64,000 bases of DNA, from the IMG/VR virus record IMGVR_UViG_3300032116_000161, positions 1 through 64,000 of that record; one strand, written 5' to 3'. A program made the position numbers and the translations under genes. Source of the DNA: a virus. Within the stretch, counting starts at the first letter, position 1. Each line of letters starts with the position of its first letter. Under the pieces are notes generated by a model that worked only from the letters and a program-made list of their open reading frames with translations, was not told the origin of the DNA and made no database searches. Of this stretch, positions 1 through 8,682 are shown piece by piece.

Positions 1-527
1 ATACCCAGAGGCATCGCATCAGAGAAAGAACCTTGACCAAAAGGATAGACCAGGAACACTGCAGAAGCAGCAGCAACAGGTGCGCTGTAGGCAACACAAA
101 TCCAAGGACGCATACCAAGACGGTAGGAGAGTTCCCATTCACGACCCATATAAGCATAGATGCCGATGAGGAAGTGGAAGACTACCAGTTGGAAAGGTCC
201 ACCGTTGTAAAGCCACTCATCTAGGGAAGCAGCTTCCCAGATGGGGTAAAAGTGCAGTCCAATAGCATTGGACGAAGGAATCACAGCACCAGAGATGATG
301 TTGTTTCCGTACATGAGTGAACCAGAAACGGGTTCACGGATTCCATCAATGTCCACAGGAGGAGCACCGATGAAGGCGATGATGAAACAAGTCGTAGCAG
401 CAAGCAGGCAAGGAATCATCAGAACTCCAAACCAACCGACATAAAGACGATTATCGGTTGATGTAACCCAGTTGCAGAATTGTTCCCAAGTATTCGATTG
501 TTGTTGACGTGAAATTGTAGCAGTCAT
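1..527 (-). CDS. psbA: Photosystem II D1 protein, N-terminal part (runs off the left edge)
   Basis: The ATG at 527 opens a frame of 175 residues that continues past the window edge, about half of a normal D1 protein of about 360 residues. The translation follows D1 numbering exactly: His118, Glu130, Tyr147, Tyr161 (the redox-active tyrosine) and Asp170 (a manganese ligand) are all in place. D1 is the photosystem II reaction-centre subunit that turns over fastest in light. Cyanophage copies are known to sustain photosynthesis during infection. Residue 130 is Glu, the form of the high-light D1 isoform in cyanobacteria. The C-terminal half and any intron there cannot be seen. Confidence 0.98.
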   Translation of the reverse strand, partial: MTATISRQQQSNTWEQFCNWVTSTDNRLYVGWFGVLMIPCLLAATTCFIIAFIGAPPVDIDGIREPVSGSLMYGNNIISGAVIPSSNAIGLHFYPIWEAASLDEWLYNGGPFQLVVFHFLIGIYAYMGREWELSYRLGMRPWICVAYSAPVAAASAVFLVYPFGQGSFSDAMPLG

Positions 528-544
528 TTTTTAGCAAGTAGTAA

Positions 545-680
545 GACCATCAGGGAAATGGTGGAGATACTATGCTCCCAGCACCCTTAGCTGGGATATG
601 AGAGACGTAATTTATACACCCATAGGTCTCGGTTAACGGGTGTTTAACAATGTTACGGAATGTTTAGGTTTCGTAACATT
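545..680 (-). other. Structured psbA leader with three hairpins
   Basis: The stretch between the late promoter-like box at 689-696 and the psbA start holds three inverted repeats. They are a 12-bp stem with an 8-nt loop (649-680, one G-U pair), a 7-bp stem (576-596) and a 5-bp stem (545-562) close to the start codon. No T-run follows any of them, so they look more like leader structure than terminators. No gene is seen in 528-736. Regulation of psbA translation or mRNA stability is an inference. Confidence 0.45.
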
Positions 681-688
681 TGTTTACC

Positions 689-696
689 TATTTATC
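689..696 (-). promoter_or_regulatory. T4-type late promoter box before psbA
   Basis: The minus strand reads GATAAATA, matching the T4-like cyanophage late box, about 160 nt upstream of the psbA ATG. The match is short and rests on similarity to other late boxes in this window. Confidence 0.45.
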
Positions 697-736
697 ATAC
701 TACGGTCTGCTTCTGGTGTCAAGGGGTTAGTCCAAA

Positions 737-2545
737 TCAATATCCGTAAGTCCCTTTATGAGTATTCCAATTTGATGTAATATCAGACGCTGACAATACA
801 GAACTCCAAATTTGTACTTGAGATATTGTTCCAGTAAAGTTATTTTGATTTGCATCACCAATTCTCAAAATAGATGATGCGGTTAATGAAGAAGTGTTTG
901 TTCCTGTAGTAGAATCTTCTAAAGAACTATTAATATAAAGTTTTATGTTTCCTGTGCTTTTTTGCCTTGTTGCTGTAATATAAAACCAACTTCCAGTATT
1001 ACATAAAGTCGTTGATCTTATAGTAGTGTCTGGACTACCTATTCCAAAAAGAACTTTTCCACCACCAACAGACAAACCAAAATCAGTTGTACTCCCACCA
1101 ACTTCAGCATCAACTAAAGCACCAGCACCCCACCATTGATTGTTTGGATCTCCACCTGACCAAGTAGTTTTAAACCAACAAGCAATAGTAAAGTCATCAG
1201 CAATTGGTCTGGTCATAGTAGCACGATCATCGCTACCATCAAATGAAAAAGACTTTGGTGCAGTGTTATTAAATGTTGGACCATTGAGTAAAGTAGCATT
1301 ATAAGTAGTTGGATTTCCTGCTACATCAAACCAAGTTGTTCCAGATCCACTGTAAGAACTAGAATTTGTTGCATCAAGTAATGTAACTAAATTTGTAGAA
1401 ATAAATGTTGAATATGTGATAGTTGAATTGAGTGCATTATTACCTCTGTTACCAGCATTATATGATGCAGTACTTGATATACCTATAGTTACATTAGAAT
1501 TTGATGGACTTGGAGTAATTACTAATGTATATTGGGATGTGCTTATACCAGTGAAAGTTCCTTTTATCCCGTTTGTAACAGTAATATCTGAAGAGGTAAA
1601 ATCAGCAACATTTTGACTAAATGTAAAAGTTGTAGTAAAAGCAATACCACTATGACCAGATGGAGATAACGTAAGAACAGAATCTGTAGGAGTTATTGGA
1701 CCAGTCCAAGAGGAATAATTGGTGCTTATTTCGGCATCAGAGAGTGCTCTATCATACATTCTTATACCTTTCACATATGCATTCACTGGCCAAGTAAATG
1801 AAGCATTTGAAGGATCAAAAACCATCAAACGCATTGGTGCAGTATTACTATGAAATGCTTTTCCCGAAGCACTTGTAAAAACTAAAGAACCATCAATATA
1901 CATTTTTGCAACACTACCATCATAGGTAAAACCATATTGATGATAAGAATTAAGATAGTTTGATGGAGTTGGTAATGTATAAGCATCTGTTGATTCTGAA
2001 AAATTACCTCCACCCTGAGTTCCTAAAACAAGTGTAACAACTCCACTACTTTCTTTAAATCCAAAACTACAACTTTGGTTATTTGGTGAAGTTTTACTCG
2101 TTAAAAATGCTATTTGACCTGTTCTCCAAGCATTCATTTTTACATAACATTCAAATGTCTTAGCACTTGTTCCTTCTGGAATCCACGCAGCATCATTTAT
2201 AAAGACATAATCATTTGTCCCATCAAATAAAAATTCTTTATTTGGATCAGAAAACGTTGGACTATTAACTAGTGTAAAATCACGATCATTAACTGTAGTA
2301 TCAAACCATGTTGTACCACTTCCAGAATATGAACTAGAATTTCTAGCATCTAATTCAAATAGTAGACCACTTGATGTTGGATTTGCAACTCCTGCAGATT
2401 GTAAAAAGTTTGCTAATCCAATAGGACCGCTAGATGGGGCATTTCCTCTACCATAATATTCATTTAATCCAATAGGAGTAGATCCACCATACTCCAATTG
2501 AAGATTCATTAAACTAATTGAATTTGGAGAAATTGGTAATGTCAT
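737..2545 (-). CDS. LamG-Ig-LamG adhesin / tail-associated protein
   Basis: This is a 602-residue protein. Residues 1-50 resemble the short opening motif of many phage structural proteins (isoleucine-serine-leucine followed by a GG turn, then an EYYG segment). Two concanavalin/LamG-type jelly-roll domains lie at about 60-280 and 383-602. They begin with near-identical blocks (NSSSYSGSGTTWFD in both), so the domain was duplicated. A bacterial Ig-like domain sits between them at about 288-375. LamG domains bind glycans, so a receptor-binding or tail-decoration role is likely. It lies 4 bp downstream of the collagen-like fibre gene, suggesting co-expression and a joint tail structure. Confidence 0.8.
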   Translation of the reverse strand: MTLPISPNSISLMNLQLEYGGSTPIGLNEYYGRGNAPSSGPIGLANFLQSAGVANPTSSGLLFELDARNSSSYSGSGTTWFDTTVNDRDFTLVNSPTFSDPNKEFLFDGTNDYVFINDAAWIPEGTSAKTFECYVKMNAWRTGQIAFLTSKTSPNNQSCSFGFKESSGVVTLVLGTQGGGNFSESTDAYTLPTPSNYLNSYHQYGFTYDGSVAKMYIDGSLVFTSASGKAFHSNTAPMRLMVFDPSNASFTWPVNAYVKGIRMYDRALSDAEISTNYSSWTGPITPTDSVLTLSPSGHSGIAFTTTFTFSQNVADFTSSDITVTNGIKGTFTGISTSQYTLVITPSPSNSNVTIGISSTASYNAGNRGNNALNSTITYSTFISTNLVTLLDATNSSSYSGSGTTWFDVAGNPTTYNATLLNGPTFNNTAPKSFSFDGSDDRATMTRPIADDFTIACWFKTTWSGGDPNNQWWGAGALVDAEVGGSTTDFGLSVGGGKVLFGIGSPDTTIRSTTLCNTGSWFYITATRQKSTGNIKLYINSSLEDSTTGTNTSSLTASSILRIGDANQNNFTGTISQVQIWSSVLSASDITSNWNTHKGTYGY

Positions 2546-2549
2546 TAAT

Positions 2550-5500
2550 TCAAACCACCTTTTTCTTTAATTCATCAATTTGTTTTTGCTGTTCTTTAAT
2601 TGCTTCAATTAAAAGTGCTACTATGTTTCCATATGATACTGTTTTAATTCCATCTTCACTTTGCCCAACAACTTCTGGCAACACTTGTTCTATTTCTTGA
2701 GCAATTACACCAGCATGTCTCTTTTCCTTATCCGCTAAATCTTTTCTTACAAATGTTACTCCTCTAATTTTATTTAATTTTTCTATTGCGTTTTCAATAA
2801 CTTCAATATCATCTTTAATTGAAACATCAGAATAAGCAATTACATTTCCTGTAGCAGTTAAATCACCCGTACTAGCATTAAATGTAAATGCTGTTGCTGT
2901 TGTCCTTACACTTGCGGTTTGATTAGATCCTGCTGCAGCAACAAACACAGGATAAAAAGTAGTATTATCAGTAGTATTTGTTGCGTTAATTGTAGTAGAT
3001 GGTCCTGTTGAACCTTGGATTCCCTGTGTTCCTGTCGTACCCTGAGTTCCAGTAATCCCCTGAATACCTTGAGATCCTGTAGTTCCCTGAGCACCGGTAG
3101 TTCCTTGTGTTCCTGTCGTACCCTGAGTTCCAGTAATCCCCTGAATACCTTGAGTACCAGTAGTTCCTTGAGCACCGGTAGTTCCTTGTGTTCCTGTCGT
3201 ACCCTGAGTTCCTGTGGCTCCTTGAGCACCAGTTATACCTTGAATACCTTGAGTACCAGTAGTTCCTTGAGCACCAGTTATACCTTGAATACCTTGAGTA
3301 CCAGTAGTTCCTTGAGTACCAGTGGTCCCTTGTATACCTTGAGTACCAGTAGTTCCTTGTGCTCCTGTTGTACCTTGAGTTCCAGTGGTCCCTTGTATAC
3401 CTTGAGTTCCAGTGGTCCCTTGTATACCTTGAGTACCAGTAGTTCCTTGCGATCCTACAGTTCCCTGAGCCCCTGTTGTACCTTGAGTACCAGTAGTTCC
3501 TTGAGCCCCTGTTGTACCTTGAATACCTTGAGTACCAGTAGTTCCTTGTGCTCCTGTTGTACCTTGAGTTCCAGTGGTCCCTTGTATACCTTGAGTACCA
3601 GTAGTTCCTTGCGATCCTACAGTTCCCTGAGCCCCTGTTGTACCTTGAGTACCAGTAGTTCCTTGAGCCCCTGTTGTACCTTGAGTACCAGTAGTTCCCT
3701 GAACACCCAATATACCTTGAATTCCCTGAATTCCAGCAGCGTAAGGAGCAGTCCAAGAAACACCAGTACCAATAGAAACAAGAATGCTACCAGCAACTCC
3801 AACAGTGTTATTAATATCCTTAATACTTGAATCTAGTTCAAGAACACCTGCGATAGTTGCGATGCCAGAAACATTAATACCTTGACTCAGATTAATTTGA
3901 GTTCCCTGAAGGTTTGATATTGTCAGTAAATTTTGACCTGGATTATAAAGTAAAGCAGTATCAATATAAAGAGAAGTATAACCAATTCCAGATTCAAATG
4001 GAATGTAATAAACATTGTCATCACTAGCTTGTGGTAAAATATTAATGTATTCTGCGTTTGTTGAACTAGAAGAATTACCACTAAAAGATGTTGCGGTTAT
4101 AATTCCAGAAGCATTAATATTCCTAACAAATGCTAAATCATTTTGAGTAAATTGAACATTACCAGATGCCAATCTGGTTCCTACTGGAAACTGAGTTGAT
4201 CCAATACCAACACCATAATTAAACAACCAAGCATCAGTACCTAAACCTCCCCAAGTACCTTGCTTAACCCACATAATCTGCTTGTAGGTATCGGGAAGTG
4301 TATTAATACCTACAGCATTTAATGCTACTAAAGGGTTACCTTCTGTTGAAGCAATAGCGATACCACCATGATTCGCACTACTATCACTAGGTAGTGTAGT
4401 TGTACTAAATCCAAGAACAATATCTCTATCTTCTACTCTAAGTTCTGTAGCATTGATATAAACAGAAGTACCACCAATTGTTATATTATTTTGAACGTTT
4501 AAATCATAAACACTTAATTGAGTTCCATCAAAGGTAAAATTACTTGATCCAGTTGGTTCATTACTACCATTTTTGTAAACAACTTCATAAGATAATCCTG
4601 CTACTGGACCAGAAACACCTTGAGTGCCTTGAATTCCTTGAGTACCTTGAATTCCTTGAGTTCCTTGAGTTCCCTGAAGACCTTGTGTTCCTTGAGTTCC
4701 TTGAGTTCCCTGAAGACCTTGTGTTCCTTGTGTTCCTTGTAGTCCCTGAAGACCTTGAGTTCCTTGAGTTCCTTGAGTTCCCTGAAGACCTTGTGTTCCT
4801 TGTAGTCCCTGAAGACCTTGAGTTCCTTGAGTTCCTTGAGTTCCCTGAAGACCTTGTGTTCCTTGAGCACCAGTTATACCTTGAATACCTTGAGTACCAG
4901 TAGTTCCTTGAGCACCAGTTATACCTTGAATACCTTGAGTACCAGTAGTTCCTTGTGCTCCTGTTGTACCTTGAGTACCTTGAAGACCCTGTAAACCTTG
5001 AGTTCCTTGAGTACCTTGAGTACCTTGAAGACCCTGTAAACCTTGAAGTCCTTGAGTACCTTGAAGACCCTGTAAACCTTGAAGTCCTTGAGTACCTTGA
5101 AGACCCTGTAAACCTTGAGTTCCTTGAGTACCTTGAAGACCCTGTAAACCTTGAGTTCCTTGAGTTCCTTGAGTACCTTGTGTTCCTTGAACACCTTGAC
5201 TACCAGTAGTACCTTGTATACCTGTAACACCTTGAGAACCCGTAGTTCCTTGTGTACCAGCACCTGTAGCACCTTGAACACCTGTAGTTCCTTGAGTTCC
5301 AGTTGCTCCTTGTATACCAACAATCCCTTGTATTCCAATAGTTCCTTGTGTACCTTGAGCACCTGTAGCTCCAATAGGAGATCCATTAACATGGAAAGCA
5401 GTAGCACTAATAATGCCACTACTCCCATTAATTGTAACTCCAGTACCAACAATAATACGATTACTATTTCCATCTAAAGTAATAGAGGAAGATCCAATAG

Positions 5501-6356
5501 TAACAATACCAGTTACTCTAACATCACCTTCAACATATAACTTATATCCATCTTTAGCAGTTGTACCAATACCAACATTTTTAATGGTATTAATTCCAAC
5601 AGAGTCTACTGACCAAGTACCAGCAGATCCAACAACTCCACCTGATACCGTTTCAAATATGAACTTACCTACAGAATGATCGTACTTAAGAAATTTGCCG
5701 TCATATACAGAAGCATTCGTAGCAATACCAACAATATCGTCAAGATACTTTAACTGAGTTTCTCCGCCGCCGCCAAGTGTAGATAGTTGCTGCTGAATAC
5801 GATTAATGAATAAAGTGTAATGTTTATTCAAATCTTCAACACTCACAAGTGGTGTTAAAGGATCACTATTTTTTGTTTCGGGTGGTTCGTTTAAAAGACC
5901 TTCTTGTATCTGATCATAGATTTTTAGAACCTTTGAAATCTTGTCTTTAATTTCTGGTAAATTTAGTAACGTAGATTCAGAAATTTCTTGGAAGACCTGA
6001 TCTCGTACTTCAATTAGTTCTTTATTACTTTGAGAAATATAACTCTCAACATTGTTTAAAGACTTGTGATATTGCTCTTCATCTTCTTCTAACTCTTCAA
6101 TTTTAACATCAGAGTCAGCAGCAAAAGATTTTCTCCAATGATATAAATTCTCTTCTTCTACTTGAACATCTACTTCTACTTCATCATATATTTTTGGTAA
6201 CTTTTCTACAACAGATTCCTTAACAACAAAAACTTCAGAGTCACTTTCACCTTCAAGGACTCCTGTGTTTTTAAGTTCTTCATCAAGTTCCTTTATCTTG
6301 TTATCTAAATCTTTTGAGGGTTTAGAATACTTGATAGTTTTCTTAAAAATTCCCAT
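2550..6356 (-). CDS. Long tail fibre with two collagen-like blocks and a peptidase S74 chaperone domain
   Basis: This 1268-residue protein starts with a charged, probably coiled-coil region (about 10-195). Two long Gly-X-Y blocks follow, of the GTQGTTGAQG type, at about 327-582 and 874-1119. They are separated by a beta-rich middle with the 'tail fibre shaft' style of repeated short segments. The last 120 residues match the intramolecular chaperone of endosialidase (S74): the YSDVSIKDDIE motif, HAGVIAQEIEQVLPEVV and a closing helix. S74 domains trimerise fibres and cut themselves off at the conserved Ser. The protein probably forms a trimeric host-contact fibre. The repeats make length variation by recombination likely. 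Confidence 0.9.
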   Translation of the reverse strand: MGIFKKTIKYSKPSKDLDNKIKELDEELKNTGVLEGESDSEVFVVKESVVEKLPKIYDEVEVDVQVEEENLYHWRKSFAADSDVKIEELEEDEEQYHKSLNNVESYISQSNKELIEVRDQVFQEISESTLLNLPEIKDKISKVLKIYDQIQEGLLNEPPETKNSDPLTPLVSVEDLNKHYTLFINRIQQQLSTLGGGGETQLKYLDDIVGIATNASVYDGKFLKYDHSVGKFIFETVSGGVVGSAGTWSVDSVGINTIKNVGIGTTAKDGYKLYVEGDVRVTGIVTIGSSSITLDGNSNRIIVGTGVTINGSSGIISATAFHVNGSPIGATGAQGTQGTIGIQGIVGIQGATGTQGTTGVQGATGAGTQGTTGSQGVTGIQGTTGSQGVQGTQGTQGTQGTQGLQGLQGTQGTQGLQGLQGTQGLQGLQGLQGTQGLQGLQGLQGTQGTQGTQGLQGLQGTQGTTGAQGTTGTQGIQGITGAQGTTGTQGIQGITGAQGTQGLQGTQGTQGTQGLQGLQGTQGLQGTQGTQGTQGLQGLQGTQGTQGLQGTQGTQGTQGLQGTQGTQGIQGTQGIQGTQGVSGPVAGLSYEVVYKNGSNEPTGSSNFTFDGTQLSVYDLNVQNNITIGGTSVYINATELRVEDRDIVLGFSTTTLPSDSSANHGGIAIASTEGNPLVALNAVGINTLPDTYKQIMWVKQGTWGGLGTDAWLFNYGVGIGSTQFPVGTRLASGNVQFTQNDLAFVRNINASGIITATSFSGNSSSSTNAEYINILPQASDDNVYYIPFESGIGYTSLYIDTALLYNPGQNLLTISNLQGTQINLSQGINVSGIATIAGVLELDSSIKDINNTVGVAGSILVSIGTGVSWTAPYAAGIQGIQGILGVQGTTGTQGTTGAQGTTGTQGTTGAQGTVGSQGTTGTQGIQGTTGTQGTTGAQGTTGTQGIQGTTGAQGTTGTQGTTGAQGTVGSQGTTGTQGIQGTTGTQGIQGTTGTQGTTGAQGTTGTQGIQGTTGTQGTTGTQGIQGITGAQGTTGTQGIQGITGAQGATGTQGTTGTQGTTGAQGTTGTQGIQGITGTQGTTGTQGTTGAQGTTGSQGIQGITGTQGTTGTQGIQGSTGPSTTINATNTTDNTTFYPVFVAAAGSNQTASVRTTATAFTFNASTGDLTATGNVIAYSDVSIKDDIEVIENAIEKLNKIRGVTFVRKDLADKEKRHAGVIAQEIEQVLPEVVGQSEDGIKTVSYGNIVALLIEAIKEQQKQIDELKKKVV
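3003..3735 (-). repeat. Second collagen-like Gly-X-Y repeat block within the fibre gene
   Basis: Tandem 9-nt units encoding G-X-Q/T-type triplets, many arranged in longer near-identical 18-54 nt super-repeats. They are in frame with the fibre gene throughout, which marks them as protein repeats and not a non-coding array. Confidence 0.9.
4610..5375 (-). repeat. First collagen-like Gly-X-Y repeat block within the fibre gene
   Basis: In-frame tandem triplets dominated by GTQ and GLQ units. The codon pattern is repeated over several hundred bases, and blocks of identical sequence recur, as expected for recent slippage or unequal crossing-over. Confidence 0.9.
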
Positions 6357-6386
6357 TAATTATGAATAGTTTTTTTCCTTATCAAG

Positions 6387-6421
6387 TATTTATTATACCC
6401 TATATTCTTCTATTTTATCAA
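6387..6421 (-). promoter_or_regulatory. Overlapping late box and sigma70-like promoter before the tail fibre
   Basis: The minus strand has TTGATA (6416-6421), an 18-bp spacer and TATAAT (6392-6397). The late-type box AATAAATA (6387-6394) overlaps this -10. They sit about 30 nt ahead of the fibre ATG and overlap the end of the small upstream gene. Either or both could drive the fibre and adhesin genes. Confidence 0.5.
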
Positions 6422-6557
6422 GCACCTTGTTCAGGTATTGATGTGCTAACCACTTTGGATCATGTCCAGATTTATCCATCCACTCCTTATCCAAGTCTGC
6501 CTTTAATTTAATAACCTCACACTTTATAATATCCTTAGTCAGTTGTCCTCTGGGCAT
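6393..6557 (-). CDS. Small conserved-type cyanophage protein, unknown function
   Basis: A 54-residue frame beginning MPRGQLTKDI, charged and predicted helical, with no membrane segment or Cys motif. It fills most of the space between the fibre gene and the terminator of the redox cassette. Its stop overlaps the promoter of the fibre gene. The style matches short cyanophage-specific proteins, but no function can be given. Confidence 0.6.
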   Translation of the reverse strand: MPRGQLTKDIIKCEVIKLKADLDKEWMDKSGHDPKWLAHQYLNKVLDKIEEYRV

Positions 6558-6561
6558 ATAC

Positions 6562-6596
6562 AAAAAAACTCTGCCTCTTATTTAGAGACAGAGTTG
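6562..6596 (-). terminator. Intrinsic terminator after the peroxiredoxin gene
   Basis: On the minus strand an 11-bp stem (AACTCTGTCTC pairing across a 7-nt loop, one mismatch) is followed by seven T. It lies 20 nt after the peroxiredoxin stop and ends the redox cassette. Confidence 0.85.
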
Positions 6597-6615
6597 GGTA
6601 TTATTACTTATTCTA

Positions 6616-7143
6616 TCAAACTGGTGCGGTTTCCCTCACAGTTGACTTTACATATTCTAGAACATTTTCAGGTGTCGATACTTCGTATGGGTCGGTGTCT
6701 GCGTTGTCACGGAAACCGTCTTCAAGGAATAGTTTCTCGATGACTCCGTTATCCACAACCGCAGCATAACGCCAAGAACGCTGACCGAAACCAAGGTTAG
6801 ACTTGTTGACCAGATAACCCATACTTCTGGTGAAATAGGCATTTCCATCGGGGATAAGTTTTACTTTTTCAATATTTTGATCTTGTGCCCAGGCATTCAT
6901 GACAAAGCCGTCATTAACAGAAAGGCAGTAAATAGCGTCAATGCCAAGAGCAGCAAATTCATCGTAGTTCTCCTCGAATCCTGGAAGTTGATAGGCACTA
7001 CAAGTAGGAGTGAATGCACCAGGCAGACTGAAAATTACTACTCGCTTATTATCAAACAGTTCGGAAGTGGTGCGAGTTACAAACTCACCATTCTCACGAA
7101 ATACAAAAGATACTTGTGGGACTTGATATTGTTCTTTACGCAT
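6616..7143 (-). CDS. Peroxiredoxin, Prx5/redoxin family
   Basis: 175 residues from the ATG at 7143, chosen because GGAGG stands 8 nt upstream; a longer frame to 7233 only overlaps the hli gene. The motif PGAFTPTCS carries the peroxidatic Cys at residue 48 within the Prx5-type PxxxTxxC signature; Cys73 is also present. Peroxiredoxins reduce hydrogen peroxide and alkyl peroxides with thiol or glutaredoxin electrons. It is last in a cassette with two hli genes and a ferredoxin, so it likely protects the infected cell from light-driven oxidative damage. Confidence 0.93.
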   Translation of the reverse strand: MRKEQYQVPQVSFVFRENGEFVTRTTSELFDNKRVVIFSLPGAFTPTCSAYQLPGFEENYDEFAALGIDAIYCLSVNDGFVMNAWAQDQNIEKVKLIPDGNAYFTRSMGYLVNKSNLGFGQRSWRYAAVVDNGVIEKLFLEDGFRDNADTDPYEVSTPENVLEYVKSTVRETAPV

Positions 7144-7154
7144 TTTAACCTCCA

Positions 7155-7262
7155 TCACCATACACCGGGAATTACTTGACCCGTCAGGGCATAAGATCCC
7201 ATTGCGGCAACGATACCGATCATTGCTGCCCAACCATTAATGCGTTCTGCTCTTTCGTTCAT
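7155..7262 (-). CDS. hli: Short high-light-inducible protein
   Basis: 35 residues with the hli core ERINGWAAMIGIVAA and a tail ending in TGQVIPGVW. AGGAGA lies just before the ATG. The family usually binds chlorophyll and carotenoid in the thylakoid membrane, near photosystem II, and helps under high light. This copy is minimal, little more than the single membrane helix. It lies 11 nt ahead of the peroxiredoxin start, so the two are probably translated together. Confidence 0.9.
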   Translation of the reverse strand: MNERAERINGWAAMIGIVAAMGSYALTGQVIPGVW

Positions 7263-7278
7263 TGTTTTTCTCCTAAAA

Positions 7279-7569
7279 TTAAAGGTTTTCTTCTTGTTCG
7301 GTAAGAATCACACAATCGCTAGTGGGATAAGCGGTACATGTAAGAATCCAACCGTCTGCTACTTGATCATCATCAAGGAATGACTGCTCTTCATTATCTA
7401 CGGTTCCTTCTACGAGTTTACCAGCACAGGCGGAGCAAGCACCAGCACGGCACGACGCAGGAAGGTCAATACCCGCCTCTTCTGCCGCTTCAAGAATATA
7501 CTGATCGCTCGCACACTGAATGGTAGTCTCGGAACCGTCGGGAGAGCGGAGAGTAACATTATAGGTCAT
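7279..7569 (-). CDS. petF: Plant-type [2Fe-2S] ferredoxin
   Basis: 96 residues, the full length of a plant-type ferredoxin. The cluster ligands are visible as CRAGACSAC and a distant CTAYP Cys. It carries electrons from photosystem I to reductases. In cyanophages it is usually thought to feed phage-relevant reductases such as bilin or thioredoxin systems. It stands between two hli genes in one operon. Confidence 0.96.
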   Translation of the reverse strand: MTYNVTLRSPDGSETTIQCASDQYILEAAEEAGIDLPASCRAGACSACAGKLVEGTVDNEEQSFLDDDQVADGWILTCTAYPTSDCVILTEQEENL

Positions 7570-7581
7570 AGGTAAAAATAC

Positions 7582-7803
7582 TTAAAAAATACCAAAGAAC
7601 AGTTTACCAGTAAATGCGTAAGAAATCAAGGCTGCTACGAAACCCATCATCGCAGTGCGACCATTGAGACGCTCTGCTTTCTCGGCATATGGTTCAATAC
7701 CATAACGCTCAAGATCTTCCTTTGTCATGTACATGGAAGGTTCTTTAGCAAACATATTCATTTGCCCGAACTCATTTTTAGTTACAGTCATTGTTACATT
7801 CAT
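7582..7803 (-). CDS. hli: High-light-inducible protein with N-terminal extension
   Basis: Up to 73 residues. The C-terminal half has the hli signature AERLNGRTAMMGFVAALISY with the Glu and Asn/Arg that bind chlorophyll in the family. About 35 polar residues precede it. The start could be the ATG at 7803 or the one at 7791; neither has a strong Shine-Dalgarno site. It is first in the redox cassette, downstream of a good sigma70-type promoter. Confidence 0.94.
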   Translation of the reverse strand: MNVTMTVTKNEFGQMNMFAKEPSMYMTKEDLERYGIEPYAEKAERLNGRTAMMGFVAALISYAFTGKLFFGIF

Positions 7804-7819
7804 TAAGAATTGTTACACA

Positions 7820-7848
7820 ATTATATAGCAAAAATAAAGAGGGGTCAA
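7820..7848 (-). promoter_or_regulatory. Sigma70-like promoter of the redox cassette, -35 inside a terminator
   Basis: The minus strand has TTGACC (7843-7848), exactly 17 bp, then TATAAT (7820-7825). The -35 box lies in the terminator hairpin that ends the sugar cluster, and the -10 follows its T-rich tail. Confidence 0.8.
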
Positions 7849-7857
7849 GCCCCTCTT
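7828..7857 (-). terminator. Intrinsic terminator ending the surface-sugar operon
   Basis: A stem of AAGAGGGG with CCCCTCTT, a small loop and a T-rich tail on the minus strand, 34 nt after the GT25 gene. It shares bases with the promoter of the next operon. Confidence 0.85.
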
Positions 7858-7890
7858 GTTACGGTTTTCACACAAGGTAAGTATAAATGC

Positions 7891-8682
7891 TTACTGATTG
7901 GGTTGAGAAGGTTCTGTAACTCTTCCCAGATAAGGATCATATGCCATCAAATCATCTATCTTCATGTTTGGTCCCTGCTGTTCCCAATAGTTTCTCAATC
8001 CATCATGACTAGCACGGTGGAAAATATCAATGTGCTCTGGGTGAATTGAAGATCCCAACTGAATCTTATACAATAAAAGTGGTATGGCATAAGTGTTTCC
8101 AGAATTATAAATCAAATCATCGGCAACTGCTCTGGGTTTCACACCATTATCAAGTTTATATTTGCCATCTCTAATATGATGTTTAATAATTTTCTCTGCG
8201 TGATGCCGAGTAATCATATAACAAGCAGTAGAGAAGTCATTAATAAATCTACGATGAAGTTTTACATGAAGATCTCCTGTGCAGATAATTGCCAACTGAA
8301 CCACATCCCAATCATAAGGAAGTTTAGAGGCAAATTGTGTCCAGGTAAAATCCCAAAAACGAACAGTATCTAAATCAACATCATCCTCCATGAAAATAGC
8401 ATAAGGACTATCCGAAGTATCCATCCAGTGTTTAATTGCCTTAAGATGAGAGGTTGTACATCCAATCTCTCCAGAAGTCATGTCTTCTGGATATCTACCT
8501 TTAATAATGTCGCTTAAATCATCATCTCTACCATCATAAGCAGAGATGCGTTCATAGTTTTCTACCTCCCAATACTTGAGTTGATCCTCCATATATTGTC
8601 TTCTCTCTGATTGTCCGTCCAGATTAAGATAATATACAGGTCCAAAGTTTTTGAGTTTATATGCTGATTTGTTTCTATCCAT
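7891..8682 (-). CDS. Glycosyltransferase family 25
   Basis: 263 residues. The GT25 opening VYYLNLDGQSERR lies at 16-28, a serine/threonine-rich CTTSHLKAIKH helix at 75-85 and the acidic metal-site motif FMEDDVDL at 97-104. GT25 enzymes add galactose or glucose to lipopolysaccharide. It is the last gene of the sugar cluster and overlaps the preceding fucosyltransferase by one base. Donor and acceptor cannot be read from the sequence. Confidence 0.88.
   Translation of the reverse strand: MDRNKSAYKLKNFGPVYYLNLDGQSERRQYMEDQLKYWEVENYERISAYDGRDDDLSDIIKGRYPEDMTSGEIGCTTSHLKAIKHWMDTSDSPYAIFMEDDVDLDTVRFWDFTWTQFASKLPYDWDVVQLAIICTGDLHVKLHRRFINDFSTACYMITRHHAEKIIKHHIRDGKYKLDNGVKPRAVADDLIYNSGNTYAIPLLLYKIQLGSSIHPEHIDIFHRASHDGLRNYWEQQGPNMKIDDLMAYDPYLGRVTEPSQPNQ

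Noticed and set aside
3003-5375. Regularly spaced repeats that look like a CRISPR array or satellite
   Set aside because: The repeat unit is 9 nt, there are no unique spacers, and the units stay in frame with a collagen-like protein.
2986-5477. Several long ORFs on both strands inside the fibre gene (for example 3015-3830 plus, 2986-3756 minus, 4919-5473 minus)
   Set aside because: They are shadow frames of the Gly-X-Y codon repeats, made of a few repeated amino acids, with no ribosome sites. The in-frame fibre protein with an S74 end explains the region.
7144-7233. N-terminal extension of the peroxiredoxin
   Set aside because: It overlaps the hli gene in another frame, while GGAGG stands before the ATG at 7143.
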